Shown: piece by piece, positions 28,780-36,717 of the stretch
How the letters are laid out: each line of letters begins with the position of its first letter
How positions within the stretch are numbered: the first letter of the stretch is position 1
From: Kribbella turkmenica
GTDB taxonomy: Bacteria > Actinomycetota > Actinomycetes > Propionibacteriales > Kribbellaceae
Reading direction: 5' to 3'
DNA: 42,181 bases
Assembly: GCF_004348725.1 (NCBI RefSeq)
Contig: NZ_SMKR01000050.1
Coordinates: 1-42,181 of the forward strand
Translations under genes and position numbers: made by a program
Notes under the pieces: model-generated
Seen by the model: the letters and a program-made list of their open reading frames with translations, nothing else
Databases searched by the model: none
Told to the model about the DNA's origin: nothing

Positions 28780-29163
28780 ATGAGAGCTTTGAAGCGCACA
28801 CTCGCCGTCGCCGCGACGCTGATCGCCGGCACCGCCGCCCTGACCGCCTGCACCGAGGAGCAGGCGTACTGCGTCGACCTCGCCGGGTACGCCGCCAACT
28901 CGGTCAACGTGGACCCGCAGAACCCGGCCGACTACACCAAGATCCTCGAGGACGCGAAGAAGCTGCAGGGCTCCGCGCCGGCCGAGGTGAAGGACGACTG
29001 GGGCGTCGTGGTCACGTTCGCCGAGAAGGCGAAGGCGGCGGGCACGGACCGTGTCGAGCTGGCTCGGCTGAGCAAGGAGACCGGCGGCGTGATGTCGGCG
29101 TACAAGACCATCACCACGCACGCGAAGGACGCCTGCAAGGTCGACGTCCCGCAGCTGAGCTGA
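28780..29163 (+). CDS. small secreted lipoprotein
   Basis: A 127-residue putative lipoprotein. A basic start is followed by a hydrophobic signal and the lipobox LTAC with Cys24, giving a mature helical domain of about 100 residues with two further cysteines (Cys31 and Cys119) that could form a disulfide. A TTG at 28789 has the better-spaced ribosome site (GAGGA, 8 nt) and would give MKRTLAVAATLIAG, so translation may start there. No family recognised. A GC stem follows the stop immediately. Confidence 0.7.
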   Translation: MRALKRTLAVAATLIAGTAALTACTEEQAYCVDLAGYAANSVNVDPQNPADYTKILEDAKKLQGSAPAEVKDDWGVVVTFAEKAKAAGTDRVELARLSKETGGVMSAYKTITTHAKDACKVDVPQLS

Positions 29164-29186
29164 CCTGCCTGCCGCCGCCGGGCAGG
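29164..29186 (+). terminator. short hairpin after the lipoprotein gene
   Basis: CCTGCC (29164-29169) and GGCAGG (29181-29186) form a 6-bp stem with an 11-nt GC-rich loop directly after the TGA. It is weak, with no T-run, and could be a terminator. Confidence 0.3.
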
Positions 29187-29189
29187 GAG

Positions 29190-29201
29190 TCGAACGTTCG
29201 A
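29190..29201. promoter_or_regulatory. palindrome TCGAACGTTCGA upstream of mihF
   Basis: A perfect 12-bp palindrome, 112 nt before the mihF start. Each half (TCGAAC/GTTCGA) equals a half-site of the actinobacterial LexA box, but the normal 4-bp spacer is missing, so it is probably not a LexA site. A weak -10, TAGGTT, lies downstream at 29272-29277. Confidence 0.3.
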
Positions 29202-29312
29202 TTCGGCGCTCCGCCCGGACCGGTCGCCGATCCGTCCCGGCTCCTGCGCCGTGACCTGCCCGAACCCGTGTTAGGTTCCCTTGCGAAGCCACACAACGGG
29301 ACAGGTGAAACG

Positions 29313-29627
29313 GTGCCACTTCCTTCTTTGACCCCGGAGCAGCGAGCGGCGGCTCTGGACAAGGCCGCGGCGGCGCGGCGTGAACGAGCCGAGATCAAGA
29401 ACCGGATCCGGCATTCGGGAGCGTCTCCGACGGAGGTGCTCCACGAAGGGCAGACCAACGACGTGATCGGCAAGATGCGGGTCAGTGCGCTGCTGCAGTG
29501 CATCCCGGGCGTCGGCAAGGTCCGGGCCCAGCAGATCATGGAACGCGCGGGGATCTCGGAGACGCGGCGGGTGCGCGGCCTCGGCTCGAACCAGATCGCC
29601 GCCCTCGAGCGCGAATTCGCCGAGTGA
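29313..29627 (+). CDS. mihF: actinobacterial integration host factor (mIHF/sIHF)
   Basis: This nucleoid-associated protein is unrelated to E. coli IHF but functionally similar. It bends DNA and affects development and secondary metabolism in Streptomyces. The 104-residue protein starts with [20 protein letters not shown], has a basic linker, and then the helix-two-turn-helix [18 protein letters not shown] at 64-81, followed by [18 protein letters not shown]. The GTG at 29313 matches the family length. In-frame codons further upstream are non-coding. It precedes gmk as in Mycobacterium (Rv1388-Rv1389). Confidence 0.94.
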   Translation: MPLPSLTPEQRAAALDKAAAARRERAEIKNRIRHSGASPTEVLHEGQTNDVIGKMRVSALLQCIPGVGKVRAQQIMERAGISETRRVRGLGSNQIAALEREFAE

Positions 29628-29710
29628 GCCAAACCGGAATCCTGGCCGGCTCGTTGGACACTGGTGTGAACACGACGGTGAACGTGACCCCGCACAGGAC
29701 GGACGAGACG

Positions 29711-30322
29711 ATGGCTCCGCGGCAGGACCCGCCACGCACCGCCGGGGGCGGGAGCGCCCGGCTGACCGTGCTGGCCGGGCCGACCGCGGTCGGCAAGGGC
29801 ACCGTGGCGGCGGACATCCGGGAGCGGTTCCCGGACATCTGGATCTCGGTGTCGGCGACCACCCGCAAGCCCCGGCCGGGCGAGGTGCACGGGGTGCACT
29901 ACCTGTTCGTGTCGGACGAGGAGTTCGACCGGATGATCGCCGCCGGTGAGCTGCTGGAGTGGGCCGTCGTCCACAAGGCGGCCCGGTACGGTACGCCGAA
30001 GCAGCCGGTGCTGGACAAGCTGGCCGACGGACGGCCGGCCCTGCTGGAGATCGACCTGCAGGGCGCCCGCCAGGTCCGCGAGACGATGCCGGAGGCGCAG
30101 TTCGTCTTCCTGGCCCCGCCGAGCTGGGACGAACTGGTCCGCCGGCTGCTCTTCCGCGGCACCGAGACGCCGGAGGAGCGGGAACGCCGGCTGGAGACCG
30201 CCACGGTCGAACTGGCGGCCGAGAAGGAGTTCGACGTGACGATCGTGAACGCCTCGGTTCGGGAGGCTGCCGATCAGTTGGTAAAGTTGATCCGATCACC
30301 CTCCATCCCTGGAAAGAGCTGA
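29711..30322 (+). CDS. gmk: guanylate kinase
   Basis: This enzyme phosphorylates GMP to GDP. The 203-residue protein has Walker A GPTAVGKG (23-30), the GMP-binding [19 protein letters not shown] segment, [14 protein letters not shown], and the lid [13 protein letters not shown]. The ATG at 29711 gives a family-like N-terminus. GTGs at 29624 (overlapping the mihF stop) or 29666 would add 15-29 residues and cannot be excluded. It lies upstream of rpoZ with a 2-nt gap. Confidence 0.93.
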   Translation: MAPRQDPPRTAGGGSARLTVLAGPTAVGKGTVAADIRERFPDIWISVSATTRKPRPGEVHGVHYLFVSDEEFDRMIAAGELLEWAVVHKAARYGTPKQPVLDKLADGRPALLEIDLQGARQVRETMPEAQFVFLAPPSWDELVRRLLFRGTETPEERERRLETATVELAAEKEFDVTIVNASVREAADQLVKLIRSPSIPGKS

Positions 30323-30324
30323 AC

Positions 30325-30627
30325 TTGTCTGGCAACCAGCCCGTCGCCATCGGCATCACCTCCCCGCCGATCGACGACCTGCTCACCCACACCGACTCCA
30401 AGTACAAGCTGGTGCTGTACTCGGCCAAACGGGCGCGGCAGATCAACGCCTACTACTCGCAGCTCGGCGAAGGTCTGCTCGAATACGTCGGTCCGCTGGT
30501 CGAGACCCACGTCCAGGAGAAGCCGCTGTCGATCGCGATGCGCGAGATCAACGAGGGCGTGCTGACCTGCACCGACATCGACCCCGAGGCCGAGGCGGAA
30601 GCCGCCGCCGCGGAGAAGTCCGCGTAA
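30325..30627 (+). CDS. rpoZ: RNA polymerase omega subunit
   Basis: Omega chaperones beta-prime assembly. The 100-residue actinobacterial form has [40 protein letters not shown] and [17 protein letters not shown], followed by an acidic tail. There is no ATG or GTG in a sensible place. The TTG at 30325 has GGAAAGAG 6 nt upstream and is the likely start. It sits in the gmk-rpoZ-coaBC row typical of Actinobacteria. Confidence 0.93.
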   Translation: MSGNQPVAIGITSPPIDDLLTHTDSKYKLVLYSAKRARQINAYYSQLGEGLLEYVGPLVETHVQEKPLSIAMREINEGVLTCTDIDPEAEAEAAAAEKSA

Positions 30628-30664
30628 CTGCGCTCGCGATGACGTCCGGGAACGGGGTCCGCTG

Positions 30665-31915
30665 ATGGCCGCAACCGGTGACCGGTCCCGTCCGAACGTC
30701 GTGCTCGGCGTCGGCGGCGGGATCGCGGCGTACAAGGTCTGTGACCTGCTCCGGCGGCTGACCGAGTCCGGGCACAGCGTGCGGGTGGTGCCGACCGCGG
30801 CCGCGCTGGAGTTCGTCGGCGCGGCCACCTGGGCGGCGCTGTCCGGCCAGCCGGTGACGGCGGACCCGTTCGACGACGTGCAGGAGGTCCCGCACGTCCG
30901 GATCGGCAAGGCCGCCGACCTCGTGGTCGTTGCCCCGGCCACGGCCAACCTGATCGCGAAGGCCGCGCACGGCCTGGCCGACGACCTGCTGACCAACACC
31001 TTGCTGACGGCTCGCTGCCCGATCCTGTTCGCGGCCGCGATGCACACCGAGATGTGGGAGCACCCGGCCACCCAGGCCAACGTCGCCACCCTCCGGTCGC
31101 GCGGCATCACCGTGCTCGACCCCGCCGTCGGCCGGCTGACCGGTGCGGACACGGGGCGTGGCCGGCTGCCGGAGCCGTCGGAGATCTTCGCGATCAGCCA
31201 GTTGATGCTCGCCGACGAGGCGGCCCGCGCCGCCGGGCAGGCGGTCGCCGACCTGACCGGCAAGCAGGTCCTGATCAGTGCCGGCGGCACCCGCGAGCAC
31301 CTCGACCCGGTCCGTTACCTGGGCAACTCCTCGTCCGGCAAGCAGGGTTACGCGCTCGCCCGGATCGCCGCCGCCCGCGGCGCGAAGGTCACCCTGGTCG
31401 CGGCCAACTCCGAGCTGCCCGACCCGGCCGGCGTCCAGGTCGTCCCGGTGACCAGCACCAGGGATCTGTACGACGAGATCACCGGCCGCGCGGGGGACGC
31501 GGACGCGATCGTGATGGCGGCCGCTCCGGCGGACTTCCGGCCGGCCGACGTCGCCGAGCACAAGATCAAGAAGACCGCCGACGGCGCAGTCCCGGCGGTC
31601 AACCTGGTGCAGAACCCGGACATCCTGCAGACGATCTCCCACGACCGGGCGCGGGCCGGGCAGGTGATCGTCGGATTCGCGGCCGAGACCGGCGACGCGG
31701 AGCACGACGTGCTCGACCTCGGCCAGGCCAAGCTGGAACGCAAGGGCTGCGACCTGCTGGTGGTGAACGACGTGTCCGGCGGCAAGGTGTTCGGCAGCGA
31801 CACCAACGAGGCGGTCATCCTCGACCGCGCAGGCAACGCCCTGCCCGTCCCGTCCGGCTCCAAGGACGCCTTGGCGGGCGTGATCTGGAACCTGGTCGCC
31901 ACCCACTGGAACTGA
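30665..31915 (+). CDS. coaBC: bifunctional phosphopantothenoylcysteine decarboxylase / synthetase
   Basis: This protein performs two coenzyme A steps. The N-terminal CoaC flavoprotein half (about 10-180) has the catalytic His77 in VPHVRIGKAAD, APATANLIAKAAHGLADDLL and AAMHTEMWEHPAT. The C-terminal CoaB half shows AGGTREHLDPVRYLGNSSSG, MAAAPADFRP and NEAVIL. The 416-residue length is usual. The ATG at 30665 follows rpoZ by 37 nt. The order gmk-rpoZ-coaBC-metK is conserved in Mycobacterium (Rv1389-Rv1392), but here an extra gene separates coaBC from metK. Confidence 0.95.
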   Translation: MAATGDRSRPNVVLGVGGGIAAYKVCDLLRRLTESGHSVRVVPTAAALEFVGAATWAALSGQPVTADPFDDVQEVPHVRIGKAADLVVVAPATANLIAKAAHGLADDLLTNTLLTARCPILFAAAMHTEMWEHPATQANVATLRSRGITVLDPAVGRLTGADTGRGRLPEPSEIFAISQLMLADEAARAAGQAVADLTGKQVLISAGGTREHLDPVRYLGNSSSGKQGYALARIAAARGAKVTLVAANSELPDPAGVQVVPVTSTRDLYDEITGRAGDADAIVMAAAPADFRPADVAEHKIKKTADGAVPAVNLVQNPDILQTISHDRARAGQVIVGFAAETGDAEHDVLDLGQAKLERKGCDLLVVNDVSGGKVFGSDTNEAVILDRAGNALPVPSGSKDALAGVIWNLVATHWN

Positions 31916-31984
31916 GCCGTGGCAGTCACGGTCGAGGTGGCCACCGAGGCTCACGCGCCCGCCGTTCCCAGGTCGGCCGGGTTC

Positions 31985-32028
31985 GTGCCGGCTGGCCGCC
32001 GGACGAGCCGGAAGGCGGTTTGCGGCAC
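31985..32028 (+). terminator. nested GC hairpin after coaBC
   Basis: GTGCCG (31985-31990) pairs with CGGCAC (32023-32028), and inside it CCGCC (31996-32000) with GGCGG (32014-32018) around a CCGG/CCGG pair. The stacked stems, 70 nt after coaBC, could end the mihF-coaBC transcript. The 173-bp gap also holds a 40-codon open frame from the GTG at 31919 that I regard as chance. Confidence 0.4.
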
Positions 32029-32088
32029 CTCCTCCGGCTGAAGGTAAGAGGACCGATCCTGTCCGCTTCTGGCACTAGCGTCGGAGTC

Positions 32089-33204
32089 ATGGTGATCTCA
32101 TGGCGGTCCGTGGTCGCACGGCGGATGCGGCGGCACCACCTCGCGGGGAACCCGGCCGCCTCCGCGGCGGGCGCCGTACGGGCTATGTGTGGTGCGCATG
32201 CGCAGGTGCTGTCGGCGGGGGAGGTGTCGGTCGCGCTCCGGCTCGATGGTGCGACCAGACAGACGGTTCCGCAGGACGGCGGCCTGGTGAAGACCTTCGG
32301 GCCGCGCGGAACCGTCCACCTGCTGCCGCTCGACGACCTGCCGCTGTGGACGGGCGCGCTGTCGGCGTTGCCGGGTGGTACGGCGGTGCCGGAGTACATG
32401 CGGTTGACACCCGAGCAGCGGACCGAGGTGATCGCCGCGATCGGTGACGCAGTGGCGGACGACGACCTCACCGTCGACGAGCTCACGGCCGAAGTCGTCC
32501 GCCGTACCGGGTCCTGGGCCGGCGACCTCGTCATGCCGGCGTTCCAGACCTACTGGCCGCGCTGGCGCCAGCTGATCCCGGACGCGGCCAACGCCGGAGT
32601 CCTCTGCTACGGCCCGAGCCGTGGTCGCGTGACCACGTACTCGAACCCGCACCGCCTCAAGGCGTTCGAGCCGATGCCCGGCGACCGGGCGTTCACCGAG
32701 CTCCTGCACCGTTACTTGTACTCCTACGGACCCGCGACCCCTCAGCAGTTCGCCCGGTGGCTGAGCACGAGCCCCGCCTTCGTCAAGCCGTACTTCGCCG
32801 ACCTGCCGCAGGCCGAGCTCGCCGGTCAACCCGTCTGGCACGCGCCCGGCGACGGCGAGTTCCCGGACGAGCCGGTGCGCGGTGTCCGGCTGCTGCCGTA
32901 CTTCGACGCGTACGGCGTCGGCAGCTTCCCGCGCGAGCTGCTGTTCCGGGGCAAGGCGTTCACCCGGGCGCTCGCCCGCGGCCAGGCCGGCAACTACCCG
33001 CTCCTGCTGGTCGACGGGGTCGTCGCCGGAGTCTGGCACCACAAGACGTCCGGCCGGAAGCTGCACGTGACGGTCGAGGCACTCACCTCGCTCAGCCGCG
33101 CCCGGCTCCGCCTGCTGGACGCCGAGGTGGACCGGCTGGCTGCGATCCTTGGCTGCACACCGTCGCTCACCGTGGGCGACGTGACGGTCGGCCCGCACGC
33201 CTGA
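32089..33204 (+). CDS. winged-helix DNA-binding protein of the AlkZ/YcaQ-like (HTH_42) family
   Basis: A 371-residue member of the family that includes AlkZ-type DNA glycosylases, which remove alkylated bases and unhook interstrand crosslinks. Near the N-terminus GAHAQVLSAGEVSVALRL aligns with the catalytic loop. AlkZ has QxQ (Gln37, Gln39), and here His37-Ala-Gln39 occupies those places. Winged-helix repeats, PRGTVHLLPLDDLPLW, LLPYFDAYGVGSF and VAGVWHHKTSGRKLHV are family features. The ATG at 32089 is preferred, since upstream codons run through coaBC. It interrupts the usual coaBC-metK order. Whether it is an active glycosylase depends on the HxQ variant. Confidence 0.75.
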   Translation: MVISWRSVVARRMRRHHLAGNPAASAAGAVRAMCGAHAQVLSAGEVSVALRLDGATRQTVPQDGGLVKTFGPRGTVHLLPLDDLPLWTGALSALPGGTAVPEYMRLTPEQRTEVIAAIGDAVADDDLTVDELTAEVVRRTGSWAGDLVMPAFQTYWPRWRQLIPDAANAGVLCYGPSRGRVTTYSNPHRLKAFEPMPGDRAFTELLHRYLYSYGPATPQQFARWLSTSPAFVKPYFADLPQAELAGQPVWHAPGDGEFPDEPVRGVRLLPYFDAYGVGSFPRELLFRGKAFTRALARGQAGNYPLLLVDGVVAGVWHHKTSGRKLHVTVEALTSLSRARLRLLDAEVDRLAAILGCTPSLTVGDVTVGPHA

Positions 33205-33219
33205 ATTCCGTCCTGTCGT

Positions 33220-33248
33220 CCGACATGTGATCGCACGTCTCGGATAAT
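33220..33248 (+). promoter_or_regulatory. putative metK promoter
   Basis: CCGACA (33220-33225) and GATAAT (33243-33248) are 17 bp apart, matching the -35 and -10 consensus at 4 and 5 of 6 positions. Transcription would start near 33255 and give a leader of about 130 nt before metK. Confidence 0.5.
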
Positions 33249-33304
33249 GGACAAATTCGGAGCGTCACCGGGACGCGGGCGGAAACTGCTGGCATACTTC
33301 CCAG

Positions 33305-33328
33305 ATGCATCGCCAACCGCCGGTGCAT
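33305..33328 (+). promoter_or_regulatory. hairpin in the metK leader
   Basis: ATGCATC (33305-33311) pairs with GGTGCAT (33322-33328), with one G-U pair and a 10-nt loop. The leader does not match the SAM riboswitch cores I know, so I call it only a stem. It may regulate metK or be incidental. Confidence 0.3.
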
Positions 33329-33386
33329 GGGGGGATCGCGCGGCCGTAGCACGTCGCGCGGCACAAGAGGAATCCGAGGGAGAACT

Positions 33387-34580
33387 GTGGCGAGGCGCCT
33401 TTTCACGTCCGAGTCGGTGACCGAAGGTCACCCGGACAAGATCGCTGACCAGATCAGCGACTCCATCCTCGACGCGTTGCTGGCCGAGGACCCGAAGAGC
33501 CGGGTGGCGGTCGAGACCCTGGTCACCACGGGTCTGGTCGTCGTCGCGGGCGAGGTGACCACGACGGCGTACGTCGACATCCCGGGGATCGTGCGGTCGC
33601 GCATCCTCGAGATCGGCTACGACTCGTCGCTGAAGGGGTTCGACGGCGCGTCCTGCGGGGTCACGGTGGCCATCGGCAGTCAGTCGCCGGACATCGCGCA
33701 GGGGGTCGACACCGCGTATGAGACGCGCTCGGACGCGTCGAAGGACGTCCTGGACCTGCAGGGGGCGGGCGACCAGGGACTGATGTTCGGCTACGCGACC
33801 AACGAGACGCCCGAGCTGATGCCGCTGCCGATCACGATCGCGCACCGGCTGTCGGAGCGGCTGTCCGAGGTCCGCAAGAACGGCACGCTGGCGTACCTGC
33901 GGCCCGACGGCAAGACCCAGGTCACCATCGAGTACGACGGTGACAGGGCGGTCCGGGTGGACACCGTGGTGGTGTCCAGCCAGCACGCGGCCGACATCAA
34001 CCTGGAGTCGATGCTGTCGCCGGACATCAAGAAGCACGTGGTCGACCCGGTGCTCGAGCAGTTCGACATCGACTCGGCCGACTACAAGCTGCTGGTGAAC
34101 CCGACCGGCCGGTTCGAGGTCGGCGGCCCGATGGGCGACGCCGGGCTGACCGGGCGGAAGATCATCATCGACACCTACGGCGGGATGGCGCGGCACGGCG
34201 GTGGCGCATTCTCCGGCAAGGACCCGTCCAAGGTGGACCGGTCGGCGGCGTACGCGATGCGCTGGGTGGCGAAGAACATCGTTGCCGCCGGGCTCGCGGA
34301 CCGGGTCGAGTGCCAAATCGCGTACGCGATCGGCAAGGCCGCGCCGGTCGGCTTCTACGTGGACACGTTCGGGACCGAGAAGGTGCCGGTGGACAAGATC
34401 AGCGACGCGGTCCGCGAGGTCTTCGACCTGCGGCCGGCCGCGATCATCCGGGACCTCGAGCTGCTCCGGCCGATCTACGCCCAGACCGCGCGGAACGGGC
34501 ACTTCGGCCGCACCGGTGAGGACTTCACCTGGGAACGCACCGACCGGGTCGAGGAGCTCAAGGCCGCGATCAACAAGTAG
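33387..34580 (+). CDS. metK: S-adenosylmethionine synthetase
   Basis: This enzyme makes S-adenosylmethionine from methionine and ATP. The 397-residue protein has the ATP-binding GHPDKIAD (His15, Asp17), [12 protein letters not shown], and [19 protein letters not shown]. Asp and Lys residues of the three-domain fold are in place. The GTG at 33387 has GAGGGAGA 3 nt upstream and gives the family start ([16 protein letters not shown]). The frame stays open to 33327, but those residues are arginine-rich and non-conserved. A long leader with a hairpin precedes it and a 15-bp perfect hairpin follows. Confidence 0.96.
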   Translation: MARRLFTSESVTEGHPDKIADQISDSILDALLAEDPKSRVAVETLVTTGLVVVAGEVTTTAYVDIPGIVRSRILEIGYDSSLKGFDGASCGVTVAIGSQSPDIAQGVDTAYETRSDASKDVLDLQGAGDQGLMFGYATNETPELMPLPITIAHRLSERLSEVRKNGTLAYLRPDGKTQVTIEYDGDRAVRVDTVVVSSQHAADINLESMLSPDIKKHVVDPVLEQFDIDSADYKLLVNPTGRFEVGGPMGDAGLTGRKIIIDTYGGMARHGGGAFSGKDPSKVDRSAAYAMRWVAKNIVAAGLADRVECQIAYAIGKAAPVGFYVDTFGTEKVPVDKISDAVREVFDLRPAAIIRDLELLRPIYAQTARNGHFGRTGEDFTWERTDRVEELKAAINK

Positions 34581-34594
34581 GTCTTGCGACGCGA

Positions 34595-34632
34595 TCGGCC
34601 CGGCTGTGGTGGGTTGTCCACAGCCGGGCCGA
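34595..34632 (+). terminator. strong terminator after metK
   Basis: TCGGCCCGGCTGTGG (34595-34609) and CCACAGCCGGGCCGA (34618-34632) form a perfect 15-bp stem with an 8-nt loop, 14 nt after the metK stop. It separates metK from priA. Confidence 0.8.
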
Positions 34633-34675
34633 CGTGTTCGCACGGACTGTCGCCGTGGCGGACTAGAGTTTCCCG

Positions 34676-36700
34676 GTGACATCGAACGGGGACTCGCCGG
34701 AGCAGCTGACGCTGCTGCGCGACACCGTTCGCAGGTCCCGGACGAAGGCGCCGGCCGGGATCACCTCCTCGTTGCCGGTGGCCCGGATCGCGGTCGACGT
34801 CTCGCTGCCGCACCTGGACCGGCCGTTCGACTACCTGGTCCCCGACGACCTGGCCGAGGCGGCGCAGCCCGGGGCGCGGGTCAAGGTCCGGTTCGCCGGC
34901 AAGGACCTCGACGGGTTCGTGCTGGAGCGGCTGGAGTCGTCCGACCACGACGGCAAGCTGACCCGGATCCGCAAGGTCGTGTCGCCCGAGCGGGTGCTGA
35001 CGCCGGAGATCGCCGATCTCTGCCGCGCCGTCGCCGACCGGTACGCCGGAGTGTTCGCCGACGTCACCCGCCTCGCGGTGCCGCCACGGCACGCGAAGGT
35101 CGAGGGCGAGCCGCTCCGCTGCGACCAGCCGGCGCCTCCTCCGCTGTCCACCTCCCGCTCCGAGTGGTCGTCGTACCCGCCGGGCTTTCTCGACGCGGTG
35201 GCGCGGTCGGAGGCGCCGCGTGCGATCTGGACGGCCGTGCCGGGGGCCGATTGGGCGCTTGGGTTCGCGCAGGCGGCCGCGGTGTGCGCGGCGTCGGGGC
35301 GTGGGGCGCTGCTGCTGGCTCCGGATGCTCGGGATCTCGAGCGGTTGGCGGCGGCGTGTACGACGGTGCTCGGGGCGACCGGGTTCGTGACGCTGTCGGC
35401 GGATCTCGGCCCGACGGCCCGCTACCGCGCGTTCCTGGCCGCGTTGCGCGGGGGCGCGCGAGTGGTGATCGGGACGCGCGCGGCCGCGTTCGCGCCGGTG
35501 GCGAACCTCGGGCTGGTCGCGCTGTGGGACGACGGCGACGACTCGTACGCCGAGCCGCGCGCGCCGTACCCGCATGCCCGGGAGGCCCTGCTGTTGCGGG
35601 CCTTCCGGCAGCAATGTGCCGCGCTGCTCGGTGGCTTCGCCCGTACGGCGGAGGCGGCGGCGCTGCTGGAGTCCGGGTTCGCGCACGAGTTGATCGCGGA
35701 CCGGACGGTGATCCGGGCAGTCGCCCCGGCGGTCCACATCGCGGGGGAGTCGGACACGGATCTCGCCCGTGATCCGGCCGCCCGGGCCGCGCGGTTGCCG
35801 CACCGGGCCTTCGAGATCGCCCGTGAGGGGCTGCGGTCCGGGCCCGTGCTGGTGCAGGTGCCGCGGGCCGGGTACCTGCCGAGCCTGGTGTGCCAGACGT
35901 GCCGAACGCCGTCCCGGTGTTCGGCGTGCGGTGGCACCCTCCGCCGGACCGGTGGAGCCGGGCCGGCGAGTTGCAGCGTGTGCGGTCGCCCGGCGACGGA
36001 CCACCGCTGCCCCGAGTGCGGTGACACCCGGATGCGCGCCGCCGTCGTCGGCGCCCGCCGTACGGCGGAGGAGTTGGGTCGCGCGTTCCCCGGCGTGGTC
36101 GTGCGTACGTCGGGCGGCGACAACGTGCTCGACGTCGTACCGGACTCGCCGGCCCTGATCGTGAGCACACCGGGAGCCGAGCCGGTGGCCGAGGGCGGTT
36201 ACAGCGCGGCGCTCTTGCTCGACACGTGGCTGATGCTGGCCCGGCCGGACCTGCGCGCGCCGGAGGAGGCCGTTCGCCGGTGGTTCAACGCCGCTGCGCT
36301 CGTCCGGCGAACCGGGACGGTGATTCTCGTCGGCGAGCCGTCCGCGTTGCCGTTGCAGGCGGTCGTCCGCTGGAGTCCGGAAGGCTTCGCGGCGCGCGAG
36401 GTCGAGGAGCGGCGGGCAGCCCGGCTGGCGCCGGCGGCCAGGCTGGCCGAGCTCACCGGGCCCGCCGACGCGGTCGCCGACCTGATCGCCCGGCTCCGGC
36501 AGTTGCTGTCGGCAACCGCCGGGCTGGAGGTGCTGGGGCCGGTCGACGTCGACGAGGAGACGGTGCGCGCGGTCGTGCGGACGCCGCGCGCGGCCGGCTC
36601 GGCACTGGCGCGCACGTTGAAGGAAGCGCAGTCAGCTCGGAGCACCAAGAAGAGCCCCGGCTTGGTCCGCGTCCAGGTGGACCCGCCGAGCTTCGGGTAG
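34676..36700 (+). CDS. priA: primosomal protein N-prime (PriA), ATPase-degenerate actinobacterial form
   Basis: PriA restarts stalled replication forks. The 674-residue protein has the N-terminal 3-prime DNA-binding domain (ARIAVDVSLPHLDRPFDYLV, then GARVKVRFAGKDLDGFVL) and the eight-cysteine zinc region (406-448: CQTC, CSAC, CSVC, CPEC). No Walker A GxGKT is visible, and the DEEH-like box reads WDDGDDS, so it probably has no helicase activity. That is usual for Actinobacteria, where this gene is called probable PriA. The GTG at 34676 is taken. It follows metK as in Mycobacterium (Rv1392-Rv1402 region) and ends 17 nt from the convergent ArsR-type gene. Confidence 0.88.
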   Translation: MTSNGDSPEQLTLLRDTVRRSRTKAPAGITSSLPVARIAVDVSLPHLDRPFDYLVPDDLAEAAQPGARVKVRFAGKDLDGFVLERLESSDHDGKLTRIRKVVSPERVLTPEIADLCRAVADRYAGVFADVTRLAVPPRHAKVEGEPLRCDQPAPPPLSTSRSEWSSYPPGFLDAVARSEAPRAIWTAVPGADWALGFAQAAAVCAASGRGALLLAPDARDLERLAAACTTVLGATGFVTLSADLGPTARYRAFLAALRGGARVVIGTRAAAFAPVANLGLVALWDDGDDSYAEPRAPYPHAREALLLRAFRQQCAALLGGFARTAEAAALLESGFAHELIADRTVIRAVAPAVHIAGESDTDLARDPAARAARLPHRAFEIAREGLRSGPVLVQVPRAGYLPSLVCQTCRTPSRCSACGGTLRRTGGAGPASCSVCGRPATDHRCPECGDTRMRAAVVGARRTAEELGRAFPGVVVRTSGGDNVLDVVPDSPALIVSTPGAEPVAEGGYSAALLLDTWLMLARPDLRAPEEAVRRWFNAAALVRRTGTVILVGEPSALPLQAVVRWSPEGFAAREVEERRAARLAPAARLAELTGPADAVADLIARLRQLLSATAGLEVLGPVDVDEETVRAVVRTPRAAGSALARTLKEAQSARSTKKSPGLVRVQVDPPSFG

Positions 36701-36717
36701 CGGCGGTGTCCTGGTGC

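Noticed and set aside
29190..29201. Canonical LexA/SOS box
   Set aside because: The two half-sites abut, while actinobacterial LexA boxes have a 4-bp spacer.
31919..32041. 40-codon frame after coaBC beginning at a GTG
   Set aside because: No hydrophobic or conserved pattern, and it overlaps the nested hairpin, so chance is likely.
33205..33386. SAM riboswitch before metK
   Set aside because: I cannot find the conserved core of the SAM riboswitch classes I know, only a short stem.
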